A DNA stretch of 64,000 nt from Mariprofundus erugo (GCF_005818865.1 NZ_VBRY01000002.1:62001-126000), one strand, 5' to 3'. Shown: positions 19,504 to 30,776, numbered from the stretch's first letter. Notes: generated by a model from the sequence alone, not told the origin. A program made the numbers and translations.

Positions 19504-20615
19504 GCGCCGAACATACAGCAGACAAGGTCAGTGACCTCTCTACCCGACGCCTGCAGAAAATGGCGGATGAAAACCGTGAGCTGAAGGCCTATGTCGCCGA
19601 GGTCATGCAGCGACTTCGACAGAATGAACAGCTTTTTTCGCGTATGTTCGAGCTTGAATCCCAGGTCCTCAAGGCAACCGACCCCGAGGATCTCTGCTTC
19701 ACCCTGTTGCGCGGGCTGCGTACAGGATTCGATCTCGACATGGTCCGTTTCTGGCTTGATCGTTCAAGCTTCATGGGCAGCCATAAACTGGACGGCCTTT
19801 CGGACAGGGACCTTGTCTGGATCGAAAACGGCGAGATCAGCCACATGGGGCTGTCCCGCAAACGGGTTTGGCTGATGCGCCTGTCACCGGACACGCCGTT
19901 TGCCTGGCTCAATGCCCGTGATGGCCACCTGGGCTCCATCGCCCTGCTCGTACTCGGCGATCCTGACCGGCCGTTTGGTGTACTCGGCCTTGGCTCTGTA
20001 GAGCGTGATCGCTTCGCACCTGATCAGGGCAGTGATTTTCTCCAGCATCTGGCCCAGGTCGTGGGACTGACCATGGAACACGCTGCCGCCCAGGAGCACC
20101 TGGCCCGCCTGTCTGTTACGGACTCCGTCACCGGCAGCCATAACCGTCGTTTCCTGCAACCCCACAGCCATCAGCGGCTGTCACAATGGTTCGGCCCTAA
20201 CAGCACGGTGACCTGCCTTTACATTGACATCGATCATTTCCGCAAACTTGTCGAACGATCCGGCGAAGCTGCAGGTGACCGCGCCCTGACCACCGTGTGC
20301 ACGATGGTGAGAAAGTTCGTGCGTGCCAGTGACCCGCTGATTCGCATGGACGGGGATGAGTTCGTCCTGTTTATGCCTGGAATCACTGAAGAAAAAGCGC
20401 GCGAAATTGCCGCCCAGACGGTGCAGGCCGTTGCCGATATCACACTCGAGTCGGATCACAGCCTCAGCATCAGTGTCGGCGTCGCACTCTCGCGACCGGC
20501 CCAGGACATGACCGTCAAAGCACTGATAGCAGAGGCAGACCAGGCGATGTATGTCGCCAAAGCCCTTGGCGGCAACCGCCATGAAGTCGCGGATCACCCT
20601 CAGGATGGCCACTGA
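19500..20615 (+). CDS. DUF484/GAF-GGDEF protein (possible diguanylate cyclase)
   Basis: The 371-residue protein starts with a coiled coil and a DUF484-like GAF region (ENRELKAYVAEVMQRLRQNEQLF; HLGSIALLVLGD; PFGVLGLGSVERDRF). A GGDEF domain follows, from about residue 195 (DSVTGSHNRRFL, IDIDHF). The catalytic signature reads RMDGDEF in place of GGDEF, a variant that may or may not retain activity. DUF484 genes stand just upstream of xerC in gammaproteobacteria, and here the gene overlaps xerC too. The GGDEF fusion is the unusual part. Confidence 0.85.
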   Translation: MSAEHTADKVSDLSTRRLQKMADENRELKAYVAEVMQRLRQNEQLFSRMFELESQVLKATDPEDLCFTLLRGLRTGFDLDMVRFWLDRSSFMGSHKLDGLSDRDLVWIENGEISHMGLSRKRVWLMRLSPDTPFAWLNARDGHLGSIALLVLGDPDRPFGVLGLGSVERDRFAPDQGSDFLQHLAQVVGLTMEHAAAQEHLARLSVTDSVTGSHNRRFLQPHSHQRLSQWFGPNSTVTCLYIDIDHFRKLVERSGEAAGDRALTTVCTMVRKFVRASDPLIRMDGDEFVLFMPGITEEKAREIAAQTVQAVADITLESDHSLSISVGVALSRPAQDMTVKALIAEADQAMYVAKALGGNRHEVADHPQDGH

Positions 20616-21495
20616 CTACACAGAGGCCGTAGCGGCCTACCTGCATGAAATGACCCATGTGCGGCTGGCCTCGACCCATACCATTGCAGCCTACCGCCGT
20701 GACCTCGCCTCATTCGGAAAGAGTTGCGGCCCCATCGGGGTCGACCGGATCAACCGGGCGCAGATTCAGGACTGGCTGGTCAGCGGTCATGCCGCAGGCC
20801 TGTCGGCGGCAACCCTCGCCCGCCGCCTCTCAGCTCTGTCAGGTTTTCTTGATTTCGCCGTAACCGGCGGGCTGTGCGCCGCCAATGCAGCCGCAGGTAT
20901 CCGCCCGCCGAAAAAGCCGGCCCGACTCCCCCGCACCCTGCCTCCTGAGCAGACGGCAGCCCTGCTGCAGCCTGAGGATGGCCATCATGAACAGCGTGAT
21001 CTGGCTCTGCTGGCGGTCATGTATGGCGCCGGCCTGCGCGTATCTGAAACGGTCGGCCTTGATCTGGATGCCATCAACCTTTCCTCATGCGAGCTGCGTG
21101 TCTTCGGCAAGGGCCGGAAGGAGCGCATGGTGCCGCTTCCGAAAGGAGCGGCCGAACTGCTCGGCCACTGGCTCGATGAGCGCCTGCTGGGCCCCGTCCG
21201 TGATCCGCAGGCCGTTTTCCTCAACCGCTTCGGAGAACGGTTATCTGCGCGCAGTGTCCAGCGCATGCTTAAAGCGCGCGCACTGGCCAGCGGAGCCGAC
21301 ACCTCCGTGACACCGCACCGCCTTCGCCACTCCTTTGCCACCCACCTGCTTGCCGGTGGCGTCGACCTGCGTGCCATTCAGGAGCTGCTCGGCCACGCCT
21401 CACTCGGTACAACTGAACGCTATACCCATCTGGATATTGCCCGCCTCACCGAGGTGTACGACCAGACTCACCCGCGCGCAGGCCGCCGAGACTGA
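20605..21495 (+). CDS. xerC: Tyrosine recombinase XerC
   Basis: About 296 residues from the ATG at 20605; the ATG at 20581 is an alternative. An N-terminal SAM-like domain (THTIAAYRRDLASF) leads to the catalytic domain with the Arg of YGAGLRVSE, HRLRHSFATHLLAGG (His/Arg), LGHASLGTTERYTH and the nucleophile Tyr in ERYTHLD. XerC resolves chromosome dimers at dif with XerD. It overlaps the DUF484-GGDEF gene by 11 bp. A mobile-element integrase is less likely given the location and standard length. Confidence 0.93.
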   Translation: MATDYTEAVAAYLHEMTHVRLASTHTIAAYRRDLASFGKSCGPIGVDRINRAQIQDWLVSGHAAGLSAATLARRLSALSGFLDFAVTGGLCAANAAAGIRPPKKPARLPRTLPPEQTAALLQPEDGHHEQRDLALLAVMYGAGLRVSETVGLDLDAINLSSCELRVFGKGRKERMVPLPKGAAELLGHWLDERLLGPVRDPQAVFLNRFGERLSARSVQRMLKARALASGADTSVTPHRLRHSFATHLLAGGVDLRAIQELLGHASLGTTERYTHLDIARLTEVYDQTHPRAGRRD

Positions 21496-21694
21496 AAACC
21501 TTGCCCGAGGACAACGCTCCGGATCGTCCCGCGAGCCGCCAATACCGATACAGCGCTGCACTTTTCAGCCGGACTTGCTGATACGGAAAGAGATAAGCGG
21601 CTGTGAAGAGGCCACTTCTATATTGCCACCTTCAACGCTATGGTTGCGCGCGAATGAAATGCAATAGACACGGTTTCATTTGATCGGAGTGACT

Positions 21695-23098
21695 ATGGGA
21701 ATGACACTGTTTGACAAGGTTTGGCAGCAGCATGTTGTCAAAGACAATGATGATGGCTCAACACTGCTCTACATCGACCGCCATCTGGTCCATGAAGTGA
21801 CCAGTCCGCAGGCGTTTGAGGGCTTGAGACTTGCCGGGCGCAAGCCATGGAAGGCAAGCGCAGCTGTGGCCACTCCTGATCATAATGTACCCACAACCGA
21901 CCGGGCCAAAGGCATCTCCGACCCGGTTTCCCGTGCCCAGGTTGAGGCACTGGATGCCAACTGCCACGAATTCGGCATCACCGAATTCGGCATGAACGAT
22001 GTTCGCCAGGGTGTTGTGCATGTCATGGGCCCCGAGCAGGGGCTGACACTGCCCGGCATGACCGTGGTCTGTGGCGACTCGCACACCTCCACGCATGGTG
22101 CATTCGGTTCAATCGCCATGGGCATCGGTACATCCGAGGTTGAGCACGTACTCGCCACCCAGTGCCTGATCCAGAAGCATCCGAAGATGATGCGTATCAA
22201 TATTGACGGCGACCTGCCAGCCGGCATCACCGGCAAGGATGTGGCACTGTTCATCATCGGAAAAATCGGCACGGCGGGCGGAACCGGCTATGCCATCGAA
22301 TTCTCCGGTGCAGCCATTCGCTCTCTCTCCATGGAAGGACGTATGAGCCTGTGCAATATGGCGATTGAGGCAGGTGCACGCTGCGGCATGGTTGCCGTGG
22401 ACGACGTCACCATCGACTACGTCAAAAATCGTCCATTTTCACCGAAAGGTGATGACTGGGCTACCGCCGAAACAATGTGGCGCAAGCTGCGCTCGGATGC
22501 CGATGCTGTTTTCGACAAGGAGCTGAGCTACAGCGCGGCCGAAATCGAGCCTCAGGTCAGCTGGGGTACAAGCCCGGAGATGGTACTGCCCGTCACCGCT
22601 GCAATTCCGGAGCTGAGCGCTGCCAGGGATGACGTACAACGTGAAAGCTGGAGCAGGGCTCTGGCCTATATGGGGCTGACATCGGGCACTCCGATCCATG
22701 CAATCCCGGTCGACAAGGTTTTTATCGGCTCCTGCACCAATGGGCGCATCGAGGATTTCCGCGCCGCCGCAGCCATGATCAAAGGCAAGAAAATCGCCGC
22801 CAATGTTAAACAGGCGCTGGCTGTACCGGGTTCAGGCCTGGTCAAGCAGCAGGCTGAGGCAGAAGGGCTCGACATTATTTTCCGTGAGGCGGGCTTCGAG
22901 TGGAGAGAGCCGGGCTGTTCGATGTGTCTGGCGATGAATGCCGACCGGCTGGAGCCGGGCGAGCGTTGCGCTTCCACCTCCAACCGGAACTTTGAAGGAC
23001 GTCAGGGCATGGGCGGGCGCACCCACCTGGTCAGTCCGGCCATGGCCGCTGCAGCCGGTATTGCCGGTCACTTCGTCGATATTCGCGACTGGTCATAA
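21695..23098 (+). CDS. leuC: 3-isopropylmalate dehydratase large subunit
   Basis: A 467-residue aconitase-family protein starting [15 protein letters not shown], with GGAG 7-10 bp before the ATG at 21695. The [4Fe-4S] cysteines are in [11 protein letters not shown] and [22 protein letters not shown] and the late NRNFEGRQG block are also conserved. With LeuD it isomerises 2- to 3-isopropylmalate in leucine synthesis. leuD follows 12 bp later. The 199 bp upstream shows no clear leader peptide or attenuator. Confidence 0.97.
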   Translation: MGMTLFDKVWQQHVVKDNDDGSTLLYIDRHLVHEVTSPQAFEGLRLAGRKPWKASAAVATPDHNVPTTDRAKGISDPVSRAQVEALDANCHEFGITEFGMNDVRQGVVHVMGPEQGLTLPGMTVVCGDSHTSTHGAFGSIAMGIGTSEVEHVLATQCLIQKHPKMMRINIDGDLPAGITGKDVALFIIGKIGTAGGTGYAIEFSGAAIRSLSMEGRMSLCNMAIEAGARCGMVAVDDVTIDYVKNRPFSPKGDDWATAETMWRKLRSDADAVFDKELSYSAAEIEPQVSWGTSPEMVLPVTAAIPELSAARDDVQRESWSRALAYMGLTSGTPIHAIPVDKVFIGSCTNGRIEDFRAAAAMIKGKKIAANVKQALAVPGSGLVKQQAEAEGLDIIFREAGFEWREPGCSMCLAMNADRLEPGERCASTSNRNFEGRQGMGGRTHLVSPAMAAAAGIAGHFVDIRDWS

Positions 23099-23110
23099 AG
23101 GGAGTCAGAC

Positions 23111-23752
23111 ATGCAGGCATTTACAACGTTGAACGGACTGGTGGCACCGATGGATCGTGCCAATGTCGATACAGATGCAATCATTCCGAAGCAGTTTCTG
23201 AAAAGCATCAAACGCACCGGCTATGGTCCGTTTCTGTTCGATGAATGGCGCTATGAAGACCGTGGCGAGCCGGAGATGGATTGCAGCCAGCGTCCAAAGC
23301 GGGCGGACTTCGTGCTCAACCAGCCTCGCTTCCAGGGCGCAAGCATACTGCTTGCCCGTGAAAACTTCGGCTGCGGCTCCTCGCGTGAGCATGCACCGTG
23401 GGCCATTCTGGACTACGGCTTCAGTTGCGTGATCGCACCGAGCTTTGCTGATATTTTCTACAACAACTGCTTTAAAAACGGCATTCTTCCGATTGTTCTG
23501 GATGAAAAGATTGTCGACCGGCTGTTCCGTGAATGCGCAGAAAGTGAAGGCTATACGCTGTTTGTCGACCTTCCCGCGCAGACGGTTTCAACCCCGACCG
23601 GTGAGTCATTTTCCTTCGAAGTGGATGCATTCCGCCGTCACTGCCTGATCAACGGGCTCGATGATATCGGACTGACTCTGCAGCATGCGGATGCCATCCA
23701 TGCCTATGAGCATGCCCGCCGCGCCACTGCCCCCTGGCTGTTTCCGGCCTGA
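23111..23752 (+). CDS. leuD: 3-isopropylmalate dehydratase small subunit
   Basis: A 213-residue LeuD of normal length: [22 protein letters not shown] near the N terminus, [15 protein letters not shown], and the [21 protein letters not shown] block. It forms the swivelling domain of isopropylmalate isomerase with the LeuC subunit encoded just upstream. leuB is not in the window. A hairpin follows the stop. Confidence 0.97.
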   Translation: MQAFTTLNGLVAPMDRANVDTDAIIPKQFLKSIKRTGYGPFLFDEWRYEDRGEPEMDCSQRPKRADFVLNQPRFQGASILLARENFGCGSSREHAPWAILDYGFSCVIAPSFADIFYNNCFKNGILPIVLDEKIVDRLFRECAESEGYTLFVDLPAQTVSTPTGESFSFEVDAFRRHCLINGLDDIGLTLQHADAIHAYEHARRATAPWLFPA

Positions 23753-23759
23753 GTCCCTG

Positions 23760-23790
23760 GCCCGCTGCAAGCGATGGCTCTGCAGCGGGC
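23760..23790 (+). terminator. Hairpin after leuD
   Basis: A perfect 10-bp inverted repeat (GCCCGCTGCA at 23760-23769, TGCAGCGGGC at 23781-23790) with an 11-nt loop lies 8 bp after the leuD stop. The sequence after the stem has only scattered Ts, so termination is likely but not certain. Confidence 0.55.
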
Positions 23791-23848
23791 TGACTGGCAG
23801 CCATCTTGCTTCAAACTCAAATGCCACAACATATGGCTGGAGGCTTGA

Positions 23849-24826
23849 GTGAAAACCGGTTTGATGATTTGCCTGACACTGATTCTTGTCTGCGCCCGAT
23901 CCGGCATCGTCCTGGCGCAGAGTGAACGCACCATTTCGGAAATTATGCCGCTGGAGATGCCTGCCGATCTTGATCCGGCAAAGATTACGCTTGGTAAAAA
24001 GCTTTTTCATGAGACCAGGCTCTCCGGCGATAATTCGATCAGCTGTGCCCATTGCCACGGCCTCGATACCGGCGGTGTCGATAATCTGAAGCACTCCTTC
24101 GGCGTCAACGGAGCCGAGGGGGGTATCAATACGCCAACGGTTTACAACTCCGGCCTCAGCATCGCCCAGTTCTGGAACGGCCGGGCGGCGACCCTTGAAG
24201 ATCAGGTCAACGGCCCCACTCACAACCCCATTGAAATGAATTCAAACTGGGACCAGATCATCGGCAAATTGAAGGATGATCCAGCCTATGTCGCTGCATT
24301 CAACGCCATCTATGGGGAAAACGGATTAACCGCAGATCATATCAGAAACGCAATTGCTGAATTCGAGCGTTCACTCGTCACCATCGACTCGCCCTTCGAT
24401 CGCTATCTTCGAGGCGACAAAAACGCACTGAGCGAACAGGCCCGCAAGGGTTACGAGCTGTTCCGCTCCTATGGCTGCATCTCCTGCCATCAGGGCGCCA
24501 ATGTCGGCGGCAATATGTTTCAGGTACTCGGTATCTTCGGTGACTACTTCAGGGACAGAGGCAACCCGACCGATGCCGACCTCGGCCGTAAAGCCATCAC
24601 CGGCAAGGCCTCAGACCTGCATAAATTCAAGGTGCCGAGCCTGCGTCTGGTCACACTGACGGCCCCCTACTTTCATGATGGTTCCGCCCAAACCCTGCCT
24701 GAGGCCATTCACGTGATGGTCAAATATCAGCTCGGACGGCAGATCTCTGATGCCGATACCGCCCTGATCATCGAGTTCCTCAAATCACTGGTTGGAAAAC
24801 TGGAGCCGGCAGGTGACAACCCGTGA
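23849..24826 (+). CDS. Di-heme cytochrome c peroxidase (CcpA/MauG family)
   Basis: The 325-residue exported protein (signal peptide MICLTLILVCARSGIVLAQ) carries two c-type heme motifs, CAHCH and CISCH, and the family segments LGKKLFHETRLSGDNSISC, WNGRAATLEDQV and YFHDGSAQTLPEAI. Such enzymes reduce peroxide in the periplasm using electrons from cytochrome c; MauG relatives instead modify proteins. The start is GTG at 23849. It overlaps the following hybrid histidine kinase by 4 bp, an unusual pairing that suggests co-regulation. Confidence 0.92.
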   Translation: MKTGLMICLTLILVCARSGIVLAQSERTISEIMPLEMPADLDPAKITLGKKLFHETRLSGDNSISCAHCHGLDTGGVDNLKHSFGVNGAEGGINTPTVYNSGLSIAQFWNGRAATLEDQVNGPTHNPIEMNSNWDQIIGKLKDDPAYVAAFNAIYGENGLTADHIRNAIAEFERSLVTIDSPFDRYLRGDKNALSEQARKGYELFRSYGCISCHQGANVGGNMFQVLGIFGDYFRDRGNPTDADLGRKAITGKASDLHKFKVPSLRLVTLTAPYFHDGSAQTLPEAIHVMVKYQLGRQISDADTALIIEFLKSLVGKLEPAGDNP

Positions 24827-27800
24827 AATCGATTCGTATGCACCTGATGTTTGTGGCCATCTTCAGCCTGGCCTTTGTCTACCTGAACTTTGCTCCTGAC
24901 CATACCGATGGCGGCATCAAACAACATGAACGGGTGATGGCAATCCTCGACCATATCACCGACCTCGATAACAGCTTTGATGAAAAGATTCTGATGGTGC
25001 GCACGGCCATTCTGAACAACTACGATGTGTTCATCGAAATCAATAATGCCATGGAGAAGCAAAAGGAGCGGCTGGACCATGAAGAGGCCAACGACACATC
25101 CAGTGATAGTGCGGCATTCAGGGAGGAGCTAGCCAGCCTGTTTCAGGCCGTTGACGAAAAGTCAGCGCTCATGGAGCAGATGACGGCAGACCGTGCCATC
25201 TTTTTAAACTCCCAGCACTACCTGCCAGTGGCAGCGGCCACATTGATGGACATGCTCGACAGCACAAACCGCCCCCGATTAAACGGCATTGTCAGCGGGC
25301 TTTACCGCTATGTCGCCATGCCATCACCGAGCCTGAATCGGTCACTGCGTGAGCAGATGGCGGGCTTCGAGCAGCAAGCGCTGCCTGAAGAGACGCGCGC
25401 ACTGGTCAAGAATCTTTTTATGCATGCCGAAGTCCTGCTCGGCAAAGGCTATGCAGTCGATGCACTGGCCCGGGAAATCCTCGATATTCCAACCACCACA
25501 CACATTGAAAAGCTGGTCCGGCTGCAGCAACAGAGACACAGCCGCCATATTGAGAAAAGCGAGCGTTTCACCACTATCCTGATCGCCTTTGCACTGCTGT
25601 TACTGTTTTATATTCTGGTCATTATTTACCGCCAGCAGAAAATGGCCGAGGAGCTCAAACAGACCCTGTCGGAGCTCGAATATCAGAAGTTCGCCCTTGA
25701 TCAGCACTCCATTGTCGCGGTCACCGACAAGGCGGGAAGAATCATTTATGCCAATGATAAATTCTGTGAAATCAGCCAGTACAGTCGCGAAGAGCTGATT
25801 GGTCAGGATCATCGCCTGCTCAACTCCGGATTTCATCCCGGATCATTTTTTGTCGAAATGTGGAAAACCATTGCCAGCGGCCAAACCTGGCATGGCGAGG
25901 TCAAAAACCGCCGCAAGGATGGCTCCTTTTACTGGGTTGAAACCAGCATCATCCCCTTCCGCAATCAGCAGGGAGCCATTGAGCGCTATGTTGCAATCCG
26001 TACCGATATCACCGCCCGCAAGGAGGCCGAGGAGAAAAGCGCCTCGCTGGCCCGCTTCCCGGCCGAAAACCCCGCCCCGATCATGCGGGCCGATGCCGAT
26101 GGCAAGTTGATCTATGCCAACAAGGCCAGCTCCCACCTGCTGAATTTCTGGCAAATTTCGGTCGGAGACCGACTGCCGGAAACCATTTATGCATCATGCC
26201 TGCAGGCGCTGGATGAAAAACGGCATACAATCATGGAGCTGCGTTGCAACGAACGCTACTACGAAATCGATTACTCATCGGTCAATAATGCCAACGATGT
26301 CAACATGTATGGTCGCGACGTCACCGCTCTCAGGGAGGCACGAGACCAGGCGCTGGAGTCATCGCGCATGAAGTCGATGTTCCTCAGCACCGTCAGCCAC
26401 GAAATACGCACTCCGATGAATGGTATCATCGGCATGACCGACCTGTTGCTGGATACCGACCTTGATGCCGATCAGCGCGAGTTTGCCAAGACCGTGCACT
26501 CCTCAGCCCAGGCGCTGCTCACCATTATCAATGACATCCTCGATTTTTCCAAGATTGAATCCGGTCATTTCCAGATCGATGCAACCGGTTTTTCACTGCT
26601 TTCGGTCGTCGAGGGAGCGGCGGGCGTCGTCGCGATCAAGGCACGGGACAAAGGGCTTTCTCTACAAACCTATGTGGATCCGGCCATCCCCCCCTACCTC
26701 ACAGGCGACCCCGGACGCCTGCGCCAGGTACTTCTCAATCTTGCCGATAATGCGGTGAAATTCACCGAAAGCGGAGAGGTCCAGATACAGGTCACCCCTG
26801 TCATGATCGACTCCGATCATGTACGGCTGCGATTTGCCGTCAAGGACAGCGGCATCGGACTGAGCAAGGAGGTCCAGTCCCGTCTGTTCCAGCCATTCGT
26901 GCAGGCCGATGGCACGACCACCCGCAAATATGGCGGTACAGGGCTCGGGCTTGCCATCTGCAAACGCATTGTCGAGCTGATGCACGGCTCTATTCACCTC
27001 GACAGCGAGCAGGGCATGGGGGCCACATTCTGGTTCGAGCTCGACCTGCCTGTTGATGCCGAACTGAACCGGCAAAAACCTCAGTTTAACATCCGGCACC
27101 TGCAAGGCAGCAGCGTGCTGGTAGCCAATGCCGATGCCAATGACTGCTTCATTCTTGAGCGCTATCTCGGCTCATGGGGTGTTCATGTCATCTCGGTTGC
27201 ATCAGGCAGTGAGGCTCTGGCACTGATTCGGCAGGATCATACCCGCACCATTCAGCTGGCTATTGTAGCCACACACCTGCCGGACATGAGCGGCCTGGAA
27301 ATCACGGCTGCCCTGCAAACGCTGACAGGCCAGATGCCGGTAATTCTGTACACCGGTTGCGACTCGCCTGAGTTGCGCAACCGCGCGCTGACATCGGGCA
27401 TCCATGCCATTCTGACCAAACCGGTGAACATGTCACATCTGTTTGACTGTATCGCCACCGCACTGGAACCTGACAACAGCAAGCCCTCCCGGGAGCAGGC
27501 AACTGATCCGCAAACAGACAGCTCCGGCGACATACCGCGCTTTGACGGCATATCCGTGCTGCTGGCAGAGGATAACGAGGTCAATCAGCGCGTCGCCCAG
27601 ATGCACATGCAAAAACTTGGCTGCCAGGTTACCATCGTCGCCAATGGTGAAGAGGCCTTCCGGGCTGCCGCAGCAAACCATTTCGACATCCTCTTTATGG
27701 ATTGCCAGATGCCTGTGATGGATGGCTTCGAGGCAACCAGAAAGATTCGGGCCCATGAAAGCGAAAACGGCGGCCACCAGCTGATTGTGGCCATGACTGC

Positions 27801-28311
27801 CAATGCCATGAAAGGCGACAAGGATGCATGCCTGAAAGCAGGAATGGATGACTACATCAGCAAACCTGTTTCCTTCGACAAAATTGCTGCCGTGATTGAG
27901 CAGCGCGTGGCCAGGCAGCCCGCCAACACGGACGGAAACGCAGACACGGCTGCACCACCAGCACAGAGCTGCCGTATCAACCTTGACCAAATGCGCGACC
28001 TTTTCGGCGATGACAATGAGGCAATCCGCGAAATATTGCAGTTGTTCGAGTCCTCGATGCAGCGCATTGTCAACGGAGGCATGGCCGCCGCCCTCAGGGA
28101 TCACCATGGCGAGGCCCTCTACGCCCTGGCCCACGAGCTGAAAGGCGCTGCTGCCAATATCGGAGCCGATGCGATTGCCGACATATGCCGAAAAATGGAA
28201 TCGCAGGCAAAAGCAGAGACCTGGCATGATATCGCCATCTGTCTGCAGCAGTTGCAATCAGCATTGCTTGAGCTTGCCGCATTAATTCTGCCCCTGGATG
28301 AGCAACCATGA
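24823..28311 (+). CDS. Hybrid sensor histidine kinase (DAHL-PAS-PAS-HisKA-HATPase-REC-REC-Hpt)
   Basis: A 1162-residue membrane kinase. TM segments at ~5-25 and ~250-270 flank a helical periplasmic region resembling the DAHL sensor ([20 protein letters not shown]). Two PAS domains follow (first ~288-400), then HisKA with the phospho-His in SHEIRTP, a HATPase domain ([21 protein letters not shown]), two receivers and an Hpt domain with its His in [12 protein letters not shown]. The second receiver has the acceptor Asp ([13 protein letters not shown]). The first reads [11 protein letters not shown], with the Asp missing and the acidic pair lost, so it looks inactive. It overlaps genes on both sides by 4 bp. 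Confidence 0.93.
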   Translation: MKSIRMHLMFVAIFSLAFVYLNFAPDHTDGGIKQHERVMAILDHITDLDNSFDEKILMVRTAILNNYDVFIEINNAMEKQKERLDHEEANDTSSDSAAFREELASLFQAVDEKSALMEQMTADRAIFLNSQHYLPVAAATLMDMLDSTNRPRLNGIVSGLYRYVAMPSPSLNRSLREQMAGFEQQALPEETRALVKNLFMHAEVLLGKGYAVDALAREILDIPTTTHIEKLVRLQQQRHSRHIEKSERFTTILIAFALLLLFYILVIIYRQQKMAEELKQTLSELEYQKFALDQHSIVAVTDKAGRIIYANDKFCEISQYSREELIGQDHRLLNSGFHPGSFFVEMWKTIASGQTWHGEVKNRRKDGSFYWVETSIIPFRNQQGAIERYVAIRTDITARKEAEEKSASLARFPAENPAPIMRADADGKLIYANKASSHLLNFWQISVGDRLPETIYASCLQALDEKRHTIMELRCNERYYEIDYSSVNNANDVNMYGRDVTALREARDQALESSRMKSMFLSTVSHEIRTPMNGIIGMTDLLLDTDLDADQREFAKTVHSSAQALLTIINDILDFSKIESGHFQIDATGFSLLSVVEGAAGVVAIKARDKGLSLQTYVDPAIPPYLTGDPGRLRQVLLNLADNAVKFTESGEVQIQVTPVMIDSDHVRLRFAVKDSGIGLSKEVQSRLFQPFVQADGTTTRKYGGTGLGLAICKRIVELMHGSIHLDSEQGMGATFWFELDLPVDAELNRQKPQFNIRHLQGSSVLVANADANDCFILERYLGSWGVHVISVASGSEALALIRQDHTRTIQLAIVATHLPDMSGLEITAALQTLTGQMPVILYTGCDSPELRNRALTSGIHAILTKPVNMSHLFDCIATALEPDNSKPSREQATDPQTDSSGDIPRFDGISVLLAEDNEVNQRVAQMHMQKLGCQVTIVANGEEAFRAAAANHFDILFMDCQMPVMDGFEATRKIRAHESENGGHQLIVAMTANAMKGDKDACLKAGMDDYISKPVSFDKIAAVIEQRVARQPANTDGNADTAAPPAQSCRINLDQMRDLFGDDNEAIREILQLFESSMQRIVNGGMAAALRDHHGEALYALAHELKGAAANIGADAIADICRKMESQAKAETWHDIAICLQQLQSALLELAALILPLDEQP

Positions 28312-29342
28312 ATATACTCATTGTTGATGACAACCCAACCAATGTCATGTTGCTCAAACACATGATTGCCCGACTGGATGAGTGCACGCCCATCTGCTTT
28401 ACCGATGCTGCCAAAGGACTCGCCTGGTGCGAGGAAGAAAAACCGGATCTGTTGCTTGTCGACTATATGATGCCCGATATCGATGGCGTCGATTTTATTC
28501 GCCGCTTCCGCAAGCTGTCGCACTGCACAGACATACCGGTCATCATGATTACTGCGGAGGAGAGCAAGGAGGTGCGCTACCTGGCCCTTCAGGCCGGCGC
28601 CAACGACTTTCTTAACAAGCCGATCGATAAAACCGAGTTTATCGCCCGAACCAACAATATGATTCGACTGCGAAAAAACCAGTTTCAGCTGGCCAACAGA
28701 GCCGAATGGCTGGCCAAGGGCATCAAACGGGCGACCGAAGAACTGCTGCAACGGGAGCGGGAAGCACTGTTGTTGCTCTCCAAGGCGGCTGAATACCGCG
28801 ACCCTGAAACCGGAGCCCACCTCAACCGCATGTCTCACTACTCCCGCCTGATTGCCCGCAACCTGGGTTTTGGCGAGGCTGAGCAGGAGATCATGCTGGA
28901 AGCATCACCGATGCACGATGTCGGCAAAGTAGGCACGCCTGATGATATCCTGCTGAAGAAGGGCCGCCTGACACCGGAAGAGTTCGAAGTCATGAAACAG
29001 CATGCCATTTGCGGCTACAACATTCTCAAACAGGGCAGCTCACGCCTGATGCAGGTAGCAGCCGAAATTGCCGCCACCCATCACGAAAAGTTCAATGGCA
29101 CCGGTTATCCGCTTGGGCTGGCAGGTGAAGATATTCCGCTGCGCGGCAGAATCGTCGCTGTAGCGGATGTCTTTGATGCCCTGACATCAGAGCGCCCGTA
29201 TAAAAAAGGGTGGCCGGTTGAACAGGCGCTTGAATTCCTCGAAAATGAGCGGGGAAAGCATTTTGACCCTCAGTGTATCGACGCCTTTCTGCTCAGTTTA
29301 GATGAAGTACTTGAAATCATGAACCGGTTTCAGGAGCAGTAG
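28308..29342 (+). CDS. Response regulator with HD-GYP phosphodiesterase output
   Basis: A 344-residue protein: receiver domain (ILIVDDNPTN, acceptor Asp in LLLVDYMMPDIDG, Lys in FLNKPIDK), then an HD-GYP domain with MHDVGKVGTPDDILLK and HHEKFNGTGYPLG. The key HD and GYP residues are present, so it should hydrolyse cyclic di-GMP. It overlaps the hybrid kinase by 4 bp and is the likely final phosphate acceptor of that phosphorelay, with the GGDEF regulator next door. Confidence 0.94.
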   Translation: MNILIVDDNPTNVMLLKHMIARLDECTPICFTDAAKGLAWCEEEKPDLLLVDYMMPDIDGVDFIRRFRKLSHCTDIPVIMITAEESKEVRYLALQAGANDFLNKPIDKTEFIARTNNMIRLRKNQFQLANRAEWLAKGIKRATEELLQREREALLLLSKAAEYRDPETGAHLNRMSHYSRLIARNLGFGEAEQEIMLEASPMHDVGKVGTPDDILLKKGRLTPEEFEVMKQHAICGYNILKQGSSRLMQVAAEIAATHHEKFNGTGYPLGLAGEDIPLRGRIVAVADVFDALTSERPYKKGWPVEQALEFLENERGKHFDPQCIDAFLLSLDEVLEIMNRFQEQ

Positions 29343-29351
29343 CCCCCCTTT

Positions 29352-30329
29352 ATGGCCGAACTGCGCCCGATTGTGTTGCTGGTGGATGAACAAAAACTCG
29401 TTCACTCGCTGGTTGCCTCCATGCTGATAAAAGCCCCCGATATTGAACTGCATCATTGTTATGAGAGCGACAAGGCCGTTGCCATGGCTGAGCACATCGG
29501 GCCAACGGTCATTCTGCAGGATCTGCAGATGGCTGGCATCAGCGGTATGGAGCTGCTGCAGGAATACCGCAGCCGCACCGCCATTGCCGAGGTGCCGGTA
29601 CTGATGCTTTCAGCCACCACCGCACCGGAGGTCAAAGCCGAAGCATTTGCCCGTGGAGCCGATGACTACCTCGAGAAGATGCCGCACCCGATCGAAATGA
29701 TTGCCCGTATTCGCCACCACAGTCGCGCCTATACCGATCACCTGGAGAGGGCTGCAGCCTTGCAGGCACTGGAAAATGAACGGCAAAAACTTGCCGAGGC
29801 CAACCTTGCGCTGGAACTGCTCAGCTCCCTTGATGGCCTGACCGGCATTGCCAACCGCCGCTATTTCGATACGGCCTTTGAGCGGGAATGGCAGCGGGCC
29901 ATGCGTGAAACAGAGCCAATCTCGCTGTTCATGATCGATGTCGACTACTTTAAAAGCTACAACGATAACTATGGTCATCAGGCTGGCGATGAATGTCTGC
30001 AACGTGTGGCCAATGCCCTGGCCGAAGTACTGCAGCGCCCGGCTGATATTGTCGCCCGGTATGGTGGCGAAGAGTTTATTGCGCTCCTGCCCGGCACCCA
30101 TTCACGCGGCGTATTGCAGGTGGCTGAAGTCATGCGCAAAGCGGTCATGGCCCTGCAACTGCCGCATGCCCACTCCCCTGTCGCAGCGGTCGTCACTGTC
30201 AGCATCGGCCTGGCAACCGTACTGCCCATGCTCAAACATGAGCCGACCGAGCTGATCGCTGCCGCTGACCAGGCCCTCTACGCAGCCAAACGTGATGGTC
30301 GCAACCGTGTGATCAGCAACGGTTTTTAG
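29352..30329 (+). CDS. Response regulator with GGDEF diguanylate cyclase output
   Basis: A 325-residue protein: receiver (IVLLVDEQKLVH, acceptor Asp in VILQDLQMAGISG), a coiled-coil linker and a GGDEF domain with a canonical GGEEF signature in RYGGEEFIALLPG. It should make cyclic di-GMP, opposing the adjacent HD-GYP regulator. It lies 9 bp after that gene and ends the operon begun by the cytochrome peroxidase. Confidence 0.93.
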   Translation: MAELRPIVLLVDEQKLVHSLVASMLIKAPDIELHHCYESDKAVAMAEHIGPTVILQDLQMAGISGMELLQEYRSRTAIAEVPVLMLSATTAPEVKAEAFARGADDYLEKMPHPIEMIARIRHHSRAYTDHLERAAALQALENERQKLAEANLALELLSSLDGLTGIANRRYFDTAFEREWQRAMRETEPISLFMIDVDYFKSYNDNYGHQAGDECLQRVANALAEVLQRPADIVARYGGEEFIALLPGTHSRGVLQVAEVMRKAVMALQLPHAHSPVAAVVTVSIGLATVLPMLKHEPTELIAAADQALYAAKRDGRNRVISNGF

Positions 30330-30431
30330 TCACTGTTGCCACACAACCCGGCAATCGCCCCGACAGTAGCAATGTGGCCCGACCCTGTGCTAGGGTGCGC
30401 AGCCTGAATTATTTTCGCGAGGTAATTGGTC

Positions 30432-30776
30432 ATGGCTTTTGTTGTCACCCAGCTTTGTAAGGATTGTGTTGATACCGCATGCGTAGCTGTATGCCCGGTG
30501 GACTGCTTCTACCAGCCCAAGGAGATCTCCGAAGAGACCCCGAATATGCTCTACATCTCTCCGGAAGAGTGCATCGACTGTGCCGTTTGCGAGCCGGAGT
30601 GCCCGTGGGAAGCAATCTACCCTGAAGAGGATGTACCGGATGTATTTGCCTCCGATATCGCCCTGAACGAGATGGCGGATACAGATCGTGATCTGTTCGA
30701 ACTGGCCGAAGTCAAGGACCATGAACCACCAACAGCCGATGAAATTGCGGCCAACAAAGCCAAATACGGCCTCTGA
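30432..30776 (+). CDS. fdxA: Seven-iron ferredoxin (FdxA type)
   Basis: A 114-residue ferredoxin. The N-terminal cluster region is [20 protein letters not shown] and the second is [16 protein letters not shown], followed by the acidic C-terminal extension typical of FdxA. It is a cytoplasmic electron carrier. The ATG at 30432 (MAFVVTQ) is preferred over 30426 because it gives the usual N terminus and GAGG lies upstream. It is a single-gene unit with a strong terminator after it. Confidence 0.94.
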   Translation: MAFVVTQLCKDCVDTACVAVCPVDCFYQPKEISEETPNMLYISPEECIDCAVCEPECPWEAIYPEEDVPDVFASDIALNEMADTDRDLFELAEVKDHEPPTADEIAANKAKYGL

